This document shows, piece by piece, positions 10,885-20,018 of a DNA stretch of 64,000 nucleotides. The notes beneath the pieces were generated by a model. It did no database searches. It worked only from the letters and a program-made list of their open reading frames with translations, and was not told the origin of the DNA. A program made the translations under genes and the position numbers. This DNA is from Caloranaerobacter ferrireducens. Lineage in GTDB: Bacteria; Bacillota; Clostridia; Tissierellales; Thermohalobacteraceae. Within the stretch, counting starts at the first letter, position 1. Each line of letters opens with the position of its first letter. The DNA lies in the NCBI RefSeq assembly GCF_001730685.1, contig NZ_MDJR01000004.1, positions 62,001-126,000 of the forward strand, given 5' to 3'.

Positions 10885-12138
10885 TTAATACCAACCTCTT
10901 AACTTCATAGCTTCAGCTATTCTCTTGATTGACATCATGTATGCTGCAGTTCTCATGTCAACTTTGTTTTCTTCCATTAATTCATATATTTCATTGAATG
11001 CCTTAACCATTAATCTTTCTTGTTTTTCTTGTACTTCTTCAAAGCTCCAGTAGTAGTTCATTAAGTTTTGTACCCACTCGAAGTATGAAACAGTAACTCC
11101 ACCTGAGTTAGCTAAGATATCAGGAATTACTAATACTCCTTTATTGTATAGTATTTCGTCTGCTTCAGGAGTTGTTGGACCATTAGCTCCCTCACTTATA
11201 ATCTTAGCTTTTATGTCATTAGCGTTTTTACTAGTTATTTGGTTTTCTAATGCACATGGTAATAATACATCAACATCTAATGTAAGTACTTCATCTCTGT
11301 TAACTTCTTTTTCAGCTCCAGGGAAGCCTTTTACATGTCTGTTTTCTTTTACGTATTCCATTAATTCTTTTACATTTAATCCGTTTTCATTGATTATACA
11401 AGCTGATGAATCAGATACACCTATAACCTTAGCTCCCATTTCTTCCATATACATAGCTGCATAACTTCCAACGTTACCAAAACCTTGAACAGCTACTTTT
11501 AAGTCAGCTATATTTAATCCTAATCTCTTAGCTGCTTCTCTAACCATTATAGCAACACCATATCCAGTAGCTTCAGTTCTTGCTAATGAACCTCCGAAGC
11601 TAACAGGCTTTCCAGTGAATACTCCTGGAACATTGTGTCCTTGTAATTTTGAATATTCATCAACCATCCAAGCCATTATTTGTCCATTTGTATTAACGTC
11701 TGGCGCTGGTATATCCTTTTTATCTCCAATAATTGGAGCTATTGCTCTAGCATAAGCTCTTGATAATCTTTCTAATTCTCCTTCTGATAATTCACGTGGG
11801 TCAACTATAATTCCACCTTTTCCTCCACCATATGGAAGACCAATTACTCCACATTTGAAAGTCATCCAAGTTGATAAAGCTTTAACTTCGTCTCTAGTTA
11901 CATCTTGATGGAATCTTATACCACCTTTTGTTGGTCCAGGCGCGTCATTGTGCTGTGATCTGAATCCTTTGAATACTCTGATACTTCCGTCATCCATTCT
12001 TACAGGAATTGACACTTCTAGAACTCTCATTGGCTCTTTTAATAATTCATATACTTCTGGTTCTGCTCCAAGCTTATCACATGCTGTCTTAATTTGTTGT
12101 TGGGCAATCTCAAATGGATTTAAAGTTTTTTCAGCCAT
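10885..12138 (-). CDS. gdhA: Glutamate dehydrogenase (hexameric, Glu/Leu/Phe/Val family)
   Basis: Interconverts glutamate and 2-oxoglutarate plus ammonia, linking amino-acid fermentation to carbon metabolism. 417 residues, the size of the short hexameric (usually NAD-linked in clostridia) class. Substrate-binding parts: GPTKGGIRFH, catalytic-lysine segment MTFKCGVIGLPYGGGKGG and DIPAPDVNTNGQIMAWM. The Rossmann fingerprint GFGNVGSYAAM follows, with PCALENQIT later. ATG follows AAGGAGG. Monocistronic between its own promoter and terminator, with a 130 nt leader that can fold. Confidence 0.95.
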   Translation of the reverse strand: MAEKTLNPFEIAQQQIKTACDKLGAEPEVYELLKEPMRVLEVSIPVRMDDGSIRVFKGFRSQHNDAPGPTKGGIRFHQDVTRDEVKALSTWMTFKCGVIGLPYGGGKGGIIVDPRELSEGELERLSRAYARAIAPIIGDKKDIPAPDVNTNGQIMAWMVDEYSKLQGHNVPGVFTGKPVSFGGSLARTEATGYGVAIMVREAAKRLGLNIADLKVAVQGFGNVGSYAAMYMEEMGAKVIGVSDSSACIINENGLNVKELMEYVKENRHVKGFPGAEKEVNRDEVLTLDVDVLLPCALENQITSKNANDIKAKIISEGANGPTTPEADEILYNKGVLVIPDILANSGGVTVSYFEWVQNLMNYYWSFEEVQEKQERLMVKAFNEIYELMEENKVDMRTAAYMMSIKRIAEAMKLRGWY

Positions 12139-12202
12139 TATAGGACCTCCTTATAACATATAGTAATTTAATATTGTTAAAATATTAACATTTATATATT
12201 TT

Positions 12203-12236
12203 AGGAAAAGGTTTTCAAATTGAAAACCTAACCTTT
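12203..12236 (-). terminator. Possible attenuator hairpin in the gdh leader
   Basis: AGGTTTTCA pairs with TGAAAACCT across a 3-base loop and is followed by TTTCC, 65-90 nt before the gdh start codon. A terminator in a leader would imply regulated read-through; the T-tract is short. Confidence 0.45.
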
Positions 12237-12242
12237 TATAAC

Positions 12243-12306
12243 GCTACCGATATGTAGTATTTCTGTCCCACATGGGAATTATAACATATATATTTTTTTT
12301 TGTAAA
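12243..12306 (-). promoter_or_regulatory. gdh promoter with two dyads at the start site
   Basis: TTTACA (12301-12306), 17 bp, TATAAT (12278-12283). Just downstream are two dyads: CCCATGTGGG (12267-12276), which covers the expected start of transcription and so could be an operator, and CTACATATCGGTAG (12243-12256). No known riboswitch was recognised. Confidence 0.65.
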
Positions 12307-12312
12307 TAAATA

Positions 12313-13125
12313 TTAAATTTTTATCATTTTTTTGACACTAACATCAACAGAAAGTATGTTTAAGGAAGTCATATATTCAACTTCATCTACTATCTGCTCC
12401 TGCATTCTTCTCACAAGAGGTTTTATCGGATTTCCATATACCATTTCCACATCTAAAGAAATTATTATTCCTTGTTCTTTAGTTTTTATATCTATATTTC
12501 CTACCTTAGAAATACCTATAACCTTGTAAGCAGCATATTTAACTAAATCTCTTATTACATTGCGTGATATGGTGTATTTGCCTAAGTAACTGAATGTAGG
12601 TCTTACTACTGTTTTTTCAAAATACTGCTTATCATTGTTTGTTTTTTTAAAAAATACTTTTAAAGTATCTATAAAATATCCTGAAAACTCCTTTTTTATC
12701 TCAAAAGTAGGTACAGGAATAACATGTTTCCCTTCTAACTGCCTCTGTTTTTTTGCTAAATCAATTTCATATTTATCAGATATGTCTTGTATATATATTC
12801 TTTTAGATATCGCAGGAATTTCTAATATTTCAACAATTTTATCTACCATTCTATCTGATGTGCCTAATATTAATAGAGCATCAGGCTTAAGATTTTTTAT
12901 AGCTTCCTTCATTTCTTTTCTATGGTCCTTGTCCATAAATAAAGCTCTTTTTACTGCACTTACAATAGTGTCTTCCCTCTTAGCAGACTTTCCTGCCAAA
13001 ACTTTTGTCCCTTTTATCAATAATCCATCGTCAATTATATATTCAATTCCTAATTCTTTAGCCAGCATAATAGCCTTGTAACTCTTACCCGTACCACTTT
13101 CGCCAATAAGAGCTGCCACTTTCAT
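12313..13125 (-). CDS. P-loop NTPase fused to an Asp23/Gls24-type domain
   Basis: 270 residues from the ATG at 13125 (GGAGG seven bases upstream; the earlier ATG is too close). N-terminal kinase-like P-loop GESGTGKS near residues 8-15, with an aspartate-rich segment after it. The C-terminal ~110 residues (VVRPTFSYLGKYTISRNVIRD...VYGNPIKPLVRRMQEQI) look like an Asp23/Gls24 domain, normally found in small alkaline-shock/envelope proteins. Such fusions occur in clostridia but their substrate is not known to me. It sits alone between gdh and the germination operon. Role unassigned. Confidence 0.75.
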   Translation of the reverse strand: MKVAALIGESGTGKSYKAIMLAKELGIEYIIDDGLLIKGTKVLAGKSAKREDTIVSAVKRALFMDKDHRKEMKEAIKNLKPDALLILGTSDRMVDKIVEILEIPAISKRIYIQDISDKYEIDLAKKQRQLEGKHVIPVPTFEIKKEFSGYFIDTLKVFFKKTNNDKQYFEKTVVRPTFSYLGKYTISRNVIRDLVKYAAYKVIGISKVGNIDIKTKEQGIIISLDVEMVYGNPIKPLVRRMQEQIVDEVEYMTSLNILSVDVSVKKMIKI

Positions 13126-13185
13126 AAACATTCCTCCAAAAAAATTAACTATATGGACATTGTATCATATGTTATTAGTTGATAG

Positions 13186-14277
13186 TCAATAGTCTGTTCT
13201 CTGTCTCCTATTTTTCACTATTGAAATAACTAATACTAACGCTGGGATTATAATTTGAAATGGAATAACATAATAAGGATAAACTTCACCAGCCCATCTT
13301 ACCATATCTGGCAAATTATCATACACCCATATAGAAATCACAACTGCAATTGCAACTACAGGAATAACAAATGGCTTATAATCATCTAAGTCAAATAATT
13401 GAGTAATTCCAATAAGTGAAGCATAAAGACACATTACTATTTTCATGCTTCCTGCTATAAGCAAATTCACTGAAATAAATGGCTCAACAGCTATTCCAGG
13501 AATCAAACTTATTGTCACATGCGACGGAAATAAATCTCTATTTAACATATCTGCTCCTAAAACCATCAAATTACTCATTACTACACTTAACAAAATAAAG
13601 CCAATAACTGTAAGTGAAATATAAGATACCTTCAGCAAATCTTTTTGTTTTTTCAGATAAGGGAATATCATTAAAAGCACTACAGTTTCACCAAACGGAA
13701 AAGTTAGTACAGAAAAACTCACTTTTAATACTCTAAAAAAACCATATTCTAAAAAAGGCAAGAGATTCTTCACTTCATAATGACCCATTACCAATAAAAA
13801 TATCGAAAGAACCAAAATTAACATTACTGGAACAGTTATTTCTCCTACTCTAACGATAACTTCTAACCCTTTTTTTAAACTATAAGTTAATACTAAGGCT
13901 ATAGAAATTATAATAAAAATAAGTGGTGTTTCGGTATAAATAGATGTTACCATAAACTCGCCCAAATTTCTGAAGACAAGTCCTGCTAAATGAATAAAAT
14001 ACCAAATATAAAATATCCCAATAACACTACCGATGTATTTACCAAAAGTATCTCTTAATATTTCTATAAATGTTTTTGATGGATTTAATATCGATATATA
14101 TGCATACATTCCAATTAGTATATAACCTCCAGCCCAGCCAAAAATATAGGCTAACCATGAATCTTGACAAGCAGCTACTGCTGGCGTTATTATAGCAGAA
14201 CTTCCAAAAATAAATCCCATTATTACAAATGATAATTGGACTGGTGAGATTTTTTCATTGCTAATCAATTTCTTCAC
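13186..14277 (-). CDS. gerAB: Spore germination receptor B subunit (GerAB/APC-superfamily)
   Basis: Inner-membrane germinant-binding subunit of a Ger receptor. 363 residues with about ten hydrophobic segments and the family N-terminus KISPVQLSFVIMGFIFGSSAIITPA. GTG start overlaps the preceding small gene's stop by four bases. Last of four genes in the order gerAA, gerAC, gerD-like, gerAB. The C-terminus KNRRQRTDY is encoded by a dispersed AGGAGACAGAGAACAGACTA repeat, so the original tail may have been replaced. Confidence 0.92.
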   Translation of the reverse strand: MKKLISNEKISPVQLSFVIMGFIFGSSAIITPAVAACQDSWLAYIFGWAGGYILIGMYAYISILNPSKTFIEILRDTFGKYIGSVIGIFYIWYFIHLAGLVFRNLGEFMVTSIYTETPLIFIIISIALVLTYSLKKGLEVIVRVGEITVPVMLILVLSIFLLVMGHYEVKNLLPFLEYGFFRVLKVSFSVLTFPFGETVVLLMIFPYLKKQKDLLKVSYISLTVIGFILLSVVMSNLMVLGADMLNRDLFPSHVTISLIPGIAVEPFISVNLLIAGSMKIVMCLYASLIGITQLFDLDDYKPFVIPVVAIAVVISIWVYDNLPDMVRWAGEVYPYYVIPFQIIIPALVLVISIVKNRRQRTDY

Positions 14278-14504
14278 CTCTTAAAAACAGATTTTACTAG
14301 ATTTTCAATAACTATAGAAGGAGTTGTTGGCATTTTTTCAAACATCAGAAGTATACTTACAATAAAACTTAATCCTAACAATATCGAATATACAATAATA
14401 GTTTTTTTCTTTTTATTTGTTCTTGATATTACTGGTATATCAAAAACTACAATCAAAATATATATAGTAATCAAACCTATTACCATACCGACCCCTGCCT
14501 TCAC
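14274..14504 (-). CDS. Small two-helix Ger receptor accessory protein (D-subunit-like)
   Basis: 76 residues with two transmembrane segments (about 4-24 and 36-54). Small two-helix proteins encoded inside ger operons are known as D subunits and modulate receptor activity in bacilli. Both ends overlap neighbours by four bases (gerAC stop, gerAB start), so it is translationally coupled. The start may be GTG at 14504 or the ATG at 14486, which has AGGGG upstream. Assignment rests on size, topology and position. Confidence 0.7.
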   Translation of the reverse strand: MKAGVGMVIGLITIYILIVVFDIPVISRTNKKKKTIIVYSILLGLSFIVSILLMFEKMPTTPSIVIENLVKSVFKR

Positions 14505-15679
14505 CTAACTTTAGATGGCTTTCCTATAATTCCAGTACCCCTAATTTTTACTTCTACCTTTATTTCAACTGGAGCATTACTAAAAATATCTGACCAATCG
14601 TCTTTAACTTGCTTCCAATAGTTTAAATGTTTCTTATAAACAACTTCTCCAAAGCCAAAAATGTCACTTTTATATTTTTTTTGTGCAATATTTACGACAT
14701 CTTGAATATCTCTCTTTATAGCTTTTTCTGCCTGTTTACTTAACTTTTTAAAAATCTCTTTTGTAGTTAAATCACCATTTCCCTGCTGGTCTGCTATATT
14801 TCCTATTGCTTTAACTTCTATTAACAAAGCTAACTTTCCATCAACTATTTTAACATCTATTTTCCCATTTGAATTTGATATCTCTATTGCTACTTTTTTA
14901 CTTTCATCTAAAGGATTATCCACATTGTAAACTGCATTTTTAACTTCATCTTGTATAAATAAAAGCCCCCGAGTTTGAGTAGTATTAAGATAACCTATCA
15001 ATTTATCACCTTTAAAAACAGCAGTACTATCTATTTTCATATTTTCAATTTTTTGTACTTTTTCTTTTTTAGCAACTTTTATAGCCCCTATAGCTGGACT
15101 TAACCCAGGCTGAATAAGCTGCTTTAAAACATCAATAATAGTAACTTTCTTTATTTTAGCAAGCGCTTTATTATTTTCTAATATACTTTTTATATGTATA
15201 GAAGGTATTTTTTCTAAATCGCTCTTAGCTTTTAATATTTCCTCTGCAGTCGTCCCCTTAGCGACAAGAATATCTGCACCTAATCTCGGTTCATGATTTC
15301 TCTCCCAGAAATCTAATGCTTCCATAATACCATTTCGCGCAAATTCCTCTCCTATAACCATTAAATCTGCATGATTATAAAAAGGTTTTCTATTTACCGT
15401 AATCATCTGATTTTTAGCTGCTTCAAAAATGGTATCTCCAGTAGTTGTAAAAACCCAAAATGCTTCCTCTTGCGCAGCCCCTTGCTCTCCTGCTTTCATT
15501 ATGGTAGGCTTAACTATCTGCAAAGTCAACTGTATTTTGCCTTCGCTAGTTTTATCAACACCTACAGCAGTAACAAATGCTTTTTCTGTCAAGTCCTTAT
15601 TATCCCAACAAGCAGAAAATATTACAATATTAAAGATAATCATCAACAATAGAACTAAAATTTTCTTTAGCTTAATCAT
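14501..15679 (-). CDS. gerAC: Spore germination receptor C subunit, lipoprotein
   Basis: 392 residues. Signal peptide ends in a lipobox FSAC with the lipidated Cys at residue 24, followed by WDNKDLTEKAFVTAVGVDKT, typical of Ger(x)C proteins. C-terminal domain contains the KKHLNYWKQVKDDW segment usual for the family. Attached to the outer face of the inner spore membrane in complex with the A and B subunits. ATG with AGAGG, one base after the gerAA stop. Confidence 0.95.
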   Translation of the reverse strand: MIKLKKILVLLLMIIFNIVIFSACWDNKDLTEKAFVTAVGVDKTSEGKIQLTLQIVKPTIMKAGEQGAAQEEAFWVFTTTGDTIFEAAKNQMITVNRKPFYNHADLMVIGEEFARNGIMEALDFWERNHEPRLGADILVAKGTTAEEILKAKSDLEKIPSIHIKSILENNKALAKIKKVTIIDVLKQLIQPGLSPAIGAIKVAKKEKVQKIENMKIDSTAVFKGDKLIGYLNTTQTRGLLFIQDEVKNAVYNVDNPLDESKKVAIEISNSNGKIDVKIVDGKLALLIEVKAIGNIADQQGNGDLTTKEIFKKLSKQAEKAIKRDIQDVVNIAQKKYKSDIFGFGEVVYKKHLNYWKQVKDDWSDIFSNAPVEIKVEVKIRGTGIIGKPSKVR

Positions 15680-15680
15680 A

Positions 15681-17279
15681 TCAATCCTCTTTCTTTATAT
15701 GATTAACTTTCATTCTATACTCAATCCTTCTGTTTTTATTGCCAGTAATAGCTTTTGGCCTTGTAATCATACTCCATATTGGAAATCTTACAATAGAATC
15801 TTTTAATCCCATACCATCAAGTGGAGCAAATGGAGACGTATAAGGTACTCCAAATGATCTTAATGAACATAGATGAATAAGAACTACAAATATAGATAAA
15901 AACAGCCCCATAAACCCCAATGTATTTGCAGGAATGAGAAATAGTACTCTTAATATGGGAATAGTGCCACCCATCGGAGGTACTACAAAACTACTAATAG
16001 CAGTCAATGCAGTAACCATAATCATCAAATTACTAACAAGACCTGCTTTAACTGCAGCTTCACCAAGTACTAAAGCACCTACTATACTTACGGCTTGACC
16101 GATTGGCCTCGGCATTCTAACACCTGCTTCTCTTAACAGCTCAAAAGAAAGTACCATTAATAGAGCTTCAGTAAAAGCAGATGTAGGCAATCCCTCTCTC
16201 GATGCAGATACTGACAATAATAACTTAAATGGAATTACATCAGCATGAAATGAAATTAATGCTACATAAAAACTAGGCAGTATAACTGAACCTAAGAAAG
16301 CTAACACTCGTGCAAATCTTGCTATTGAAGCAAAATACGGTCTTGAATAATAATCTTCACTTGCTTGTATTGTTTCTATTAATAAATATGGAACTGTTAA
16401 TGCAAAAGGAGTTCCATCACAAAGAATCGCAATTCTACCTTCTAGTAGCTTAGCTGCTACAACATCTGGTTTTTCGCTATTCCCTACAGTAGGAAATAGT
16501 GAAAATGGTTCATCTTCAATAAATTCTTCTATATATCCTGACTCAAGTATTGCATCTATCTTTATCTTTTCTAGTCTTCTTTTAACAGTTTCTATGATAT
16601 CTGGATTAGCTATACCCTTTATATAACAGATACATACCTCTGTATTAGTCTGCTCTCCTAATTTAATCATTTCAAACTTCAGTTTAGGATTCCTAATTTT
16701 TCTACGTAAAAGTGCTGTATTAGTTCTCAAAGTTTCTGTAAAACCTTCTCTAGGACCTCTTACAACTGCTTCTGTATCAGGTTCCTCAACGCCTCTTGAC
16801 TCCCAACCTTTAGTATCCGCTTTAAATGCTACAGTTTTGCCATCGATATATATAACAGTATCGCCCGAAAGAATATCATCTACCGTTTGTTTAAAATCAC
16901 TGATAATTTTAAGGTCCCCAATGCTTAACAAGTTCTCCTTAAGTATATCTATAATAGTTTCTTTGTTTACTACTCTATTTAAATTTGATATTCTGGACTC
17001 TATCATCAATGCTTTTAAAATATTTGTATTTACAGTTTGCTTATTAGTTAATCCATCAATAAATGCAACTAGTATTTTAACTTCTGAATTTTCACCCATT
17101 ACTATCTCTCGTAAAACAAAATCACTTGAATCAGAAAATATCTCTTTAAGTTTCGCTTTAACACTCTCAATAGACCTTGGTATTTTTTCAGTCTTTGTAT
17201 AATACTGCGAATCTTGTGCACTATCATTTTTAGCTTTTAATACAAAATAATTTAACAATCTGGTGAAATATCTTAACAC
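15681..17279 (-). CDS. gerAA: Spore germination receptor A subunit
   Basis: About 532 residues from a GTG at 17279 (GAGG eight bases upstream); a start three codons earlier is also open. N-terminal soluble region with LREIVMGENSEVKILVAFIDGL and later ICYIKGIANPDIIETVKRRL and ESGYIEEFIEDEPFSLFPTVGNSEKPDVVAAKLLEGRIAILCDGTPFAL split over adjacent motifs, all hallmark GerA segments, then five or so membrane helices. First gene of the operon, behind a SigG-like promoter, so forespore expression is expected. Confidence 0.95.
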   Translation of the reverse strand: MLRYFTRLLNYFVLKAKNDSAQDSQYYTKTEKIPRSIESVKAKLKEIFSDSSDFVLREIVMGENSEVKILVAFIDGLTNKQTVNTNILKALMIESRISNLNRVVNKETIIDILKENLLSIGDLKIISDFKQTVDDILSGDTVIYIDGKTVAFKADTKGWESRGVEEPDTEAVVRGPREGFTETLRTNTALLRRKIRNPKLKFEMIKLGEQTNTEVCICYIKGIANPDIIETVKRRLEKIKIDAILESGYIEEFIEDEPFSLFPTVGNSEKPDVVAAKLLEGRIAILCDGTPFALTVPYLLIETIQASEDYYSRPYFASIARFARVLAFLGSVILPSFYVALISFHADVIPFKLLLSVSASREGLPTSAFTEALLMVLSFELLREAGVRMPRPIGQAVSIVGALVLGEAAVKAGLVSNLMIMVTALTAISSFVVPPMGGTIPILRVLFLIPANTLGFMGLFLSIFVVLIHLCSLRSFGVPYTSPFAPLDGMGLKDSIVRFPIWSMITRPKAITGNKNRRIEYRMKVNHIKKED

Positions 17280-17317
17280 CTTAATCACCTCATAAATAAT
17301 ACATTTGACTCAATTAT

Positions 17318-17347
17318 TAGTATTTCATGGAATGAAAAATATATTCA
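17318..17347 (-). promoter_or_regulatory. SigG-like forespore promoter of the ger operon
   Basis: TGAATA, 17 bp, AATACTA. SigG promoters in bacilli read roughly TGAATA and CATACTA at this spacing; one base differs in the -10. It lies about 40 bp upstream of gerAA. Confidence 0.6.
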
Positions 17348-17352
17348 AACAT

Positions 17353-17393
17353 AAAAAAAGCCAATCCCATTTGAATTTCTTGGGATTGCTTTA
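17353..17393 (-). terminator. Intrinsic terminator of the Cys-rich peptide operon
   Basis: AAAGCAATCCCAAG and GGGATTGGCTTTTTTT form the stem and T-tract on the minus strand, 135 bp beyond the DUF4097 gene and just upstream of the ger promoter. Confidence 0.85.
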
Positions 17394-17527
17394 AATAATC
17401 TAAATACTTTTCATAATTATATACTTATTAAAAATGAAAATCCTTTTTGAAATCATGATTTTCTTAAATTTACATATTCTTATACTTTATCAAAATCTAA
17501 AGTCTACTTATAAAATAGTAAGCTAAT

Positions 17528-18409
17528 TTAATATCCTTGTATTACAACATCGCCTGCACTTGGTGGCTTAATATATAGTTTTACTCCATTTGCATCTAAT
17601 TTTACATCATCTAATCTCATATGAGCCTTTTGCATACCATTAATACTAACTTTAGTATTTTTAGGAATTTTAATTTTCATAAATCCAGTTTTGGACTCAA
17701 ACATATATTGCCCATCATAGCTTATTGTTCTTAAATGTACACTAATGTCCCCTATTTTTGATTTAACATTTGCATTTACTAGTTTTTCTATATCTAAATT
17801 AATGTTTCCAACTTTTGTTGAAATATCAACTTTTTCACTTTGACCTTTTACTTTAATATCTCCTGTATCAGATACTAACTTAGTTTCTTTTGCCTTCTCC
17901 AAACTAGCATTTATACTTCCAATTTTCGTTTCTACATTTATCTTTTCTAATGTTGTATCTATATTTATATCTCCAATTTTAGTAGTAACGTCAATTGCCA
18001 ATAATTTCTCTGGTATGCTAAGTTTTAGCTTTCCAGTTATACTATATATGCCTTCTGGCTGATTGTCACTAATAGAATTAATTTCTATTATATCCCCTTC
18101 TTTTTTTATTCTATAATCCATATTTCTGAGCATTTTCTCTACAACTTCTTTATTTTTACCTTCAACTTCATTAAATACTGCTATGTTAATTGAATTACCT
18201 TTGACTGTCTTTACTTCTACATCTGATATATTGGCATTTATTTTAAGCTTTTCACAATTAATTGCATCTACTTTTTTTTCATATGATATATTTTTTACAT
18301 AACCTTTTTTAGAAGCAAAATCATTTATTTTGATATTGTTACTACAACCCACAAATAAACTAACTGCAAATATAGTTAATAAAAATAGTTTAACTATTTC
18401 TTTTACCAT
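17528..18409 (-). CDS. DUF4097-type lipoprotein, last gene of the peptide operon
   Basis: 293 residues. Signal peptide with lipobox FVGC (Cys22). The rest is a repetitive beta-strand array (repeats such as KVGNINLDIEKL, KIGDINIDTTLEK, KIGSINASLEK, KIGDISVHL) typical of DUF4097 putative adhesins, which fold as a beta-solenoid. ATG follows CGGAGG. It lies 32 bp downstream of the radical SAM gene and before the terminator, so it is probably co-transcribed with the peptide locus. A surface lipoprotein at the end of a peptide operon could act in immunity or export, but that is a guess. Confidence 0.8.
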   Translation of the reverse strand: MVKEIVKLFLLTIFAVSLFVGCSNNIKINDFASKKGYVKNISYEKKVDAINCEKLKINANISDVEVKTVKGNSINIAVFNEVEGKNKEVVEKMLRNMDYRIKKEGDIIEINSISDNQPEGIYSITGKLKLSIPEKLLAIDVTTKIGDINIDTTLEKINVETKIGSINASLEKAKETKLVSDTGDIKVKGQSEKVDISTKVGNINLDIEKLVNANVKSKIGDISVHLRTISYDGQYMFESKTGFMKIKIPKNTKVSINGMQKAHMRLDDVKLDANGVKLYIKPPSAGDVVIQGY

Positions 18410-18441
18410 TAACTTACCTCCGTTTATTTTAGTTTAAAATA

Positions 18442-19800
18442 TCATATAGCTTGTTTTTCACTTCTTTTTTTAATTTCTTTATTTTTTTCATTTCTTGTCT
18501 TATAAACATAAGTATATTTTAATATTTCTTCTAAATTATATTTCCATTTTTCACAATTAGGTTTCCCTAACCTTTTTAGATTATATGGACATCCTCCCAT
18601 ACACACAGGTAAAAGTTTACATTCCAAACATTCTTCATGTTCAAAAGGTACTGAAGTAAGCCAATTCACATGGTTCATAATCATTTTTTCATCTGTTAAA
18701 CTTTTTATGGTTTTAATATTTCCTACTGCCATATCTTTATTTCCAACATTATTCCAACATTTATACATATATCCTTTAGGATCGATTACAAAAGAATTTA
18801 TTTGATCAGCACAACAATAATTTGCTTTTATTCCAGGATAATATGGATATCTTTCAGCTTTAAATCCTTTTTCGTGTAATAATTTTTGATATTCTAAGTT
18901 TAAATCAGCATATTCTTTAGTAGTTAAACATGAATCAGAAATTGAACTACAAGCTTCAGTATAAGGAGTTATATGGCCAAAAGAAACATCTAAATTAGTA
19001 AGATTATTATCTTTTAGTATATCTAATAATTCGGGAATAAATTTTGAATTCTCTTTATCTATATTTATTCTCAATCCTACTTGCATATCTGCGTCTTTTA
19101 ACTTTTTAATATTTTTTAAAATAACATCAAAAGTACCTTTTCCTGTTCTAAGAATTCTGCGATTATTATGAATATGTGGTGGACCATCAAGTGTAATTTG
19201 TGCTCCTTTAACTTTATATTTTTTAAAATTTTTAATTATCTCATCATCAATTAAATATCCATTAGTAACTATATAAGCATCATACTTACAATTATTCTCC
19301 TTGCTTATCTTAATAAACTCCTCTGATAATTCGTATATTATATCTTTCACTAATAAAGGTTCTCCACCGTACCATGTTATATGAATTTCCTTAAGTGTTT
19401 TGGCTGATTCTCTAACAAAATTTACTATTGCTTGTCTTATCTCTTGGTTCATAATATGTGTATCGAGTGTCTCATAACAATATGGACATTTAAAATTACA
19501 ATTTAAAGTAGGAGCTATTGTTAATCCTAACCCATTTCTACCAAATTTACCTTGATAATGCTTAAACTTTAGCATTTTTAGTTCATCAATATAATCATGG
19601 ACTATAAAATTTCCTAAAAGCATATTATCTACTAACTCTTTTTTTGCTCCTTTTAATTCCTCATATTTTATTTTTTCAACATTTTCTAATATTTCTAAAA
19701 ATTCATCATTAACCTCTGCTAATCCACAGCTCATAGAATTAAATGCTAATTTATTACCATTTTCTAAATCCCATATAAAATTATATTTAGAAGCTTTCAT
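18442..19800 (-). CDS. Radical SAM/SPASM peptide maturase
   Basis: 452 residues, ATG after GGAGGGGG. The N-terminal ~85 residues look like a degenerate peptide-binding region. The radical SAM core follows with CNFKCPYCYE (4Fe-4S-binding CxxxCxxC near residues 100-107), WYGGEPLL and the ITLDGP strand. The SPASM domain at the C-terminus carries further cluster cysteines: NYCCAD, GYMYKCWN, then HEECLECKLLPVCMGGCPYN and the final NCEKW. This layout is that of enzymes that make thioether or C-C crosslinks in ribosomal peptides. It lies 57 bp downstream of one Cys-rich peptide gene and in one strand-uniform unit with five more, which are its likely substrates. It resembles clostridial Cys-rich-peptide maturases; exact subfamily not verified. 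Confidence 0.92.
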   Translation of the reverse strand: MKASKYNFIWDLENGNKLAFNSMSCGLAEVNDEFLEILENVEKIKYEELKGAKKELVDNMLLGNFIVHDYIDELKMLKFKHYQGKFGRNGLGLTIAPTLNCNFKCPYCYETLDTHIMNQEIRQAIVNFVRESAKTLKEIHITWYGGEPLLVKDIIYELSEEFIKISKENNCKYDAYIVTNGYLIDDEIIKNFKKYKVKGAQITLDGPPHIHNNRRILRTGKGTFDVILKNIKKLKDADMQVGLRINIDKENSKFIPELLDILKDNNLTNLDVSFGHITPYTEACSSISDSCLTTKEYADLNLEYQKLLHEKGFKAERYPYYPGIKANYCCADQINSFVIDPKGYMYKCWNNVGNKDMAVGNIKTIKSLTDEKMIMNHVNWLTSVPFEHEECLECKLLPVCMGGCPYNLKRLGKPNCEKWKYNLEEILKYTYVYKTRNEKNKEIKKRSEKQAI

Positions 19801-19856
19801 TATCCCCCTCCTAATCCCATCTATTTATACTTATAAACTAATAAGTTATATAGTAA

Positions 19857-19958
19857 TTACACATAGTAATCACATCTATTTACACACTCTTTAGTACAAT
19901 TTTTACAATAACAATATATTCCTTCTATTCTATTTTGTGGTTTGATAATATATTTCAC
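19857..19958 (-). CDS. Cys-rich precursor peptide 1 (33 aa)
   Basis: GTG start with a perfect AAGGAGG site seven bases upstream. The peptide begins MKYIIKPQNRIEGIYCYC and has Cys at 16, 18, 21, 25 and 29, in CxCxxCxxxCxxxC spacing. It shares the MKYI-KP N-terminus and the Tyr-Cys at residues 15-16 with five genes at 23.1-23.8 kb. Lies directly before the radical SAM gene. Likely a RiPP precursor with a leader of about 14 residues; the mature form is unknown. Confidence 0.8.
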   Translation of the reverse strand: MKYIIKPQNRIEGIYCYCKNCTKECVNRCDYYV

Positions 19959-20018
19959 CTTTTCACCTCCTTAAATCAAGTATAGTTAAAAGTTTTAATA
20001 TACTTTTCAACTCAAAGT

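Noticed and set aside
12267-12276. Riboswitch starting at CCCATGTGGG
   Set aside because: The dyad begins two bases after the -10 box, so it would be only partly transcribed; an operator is more likely.
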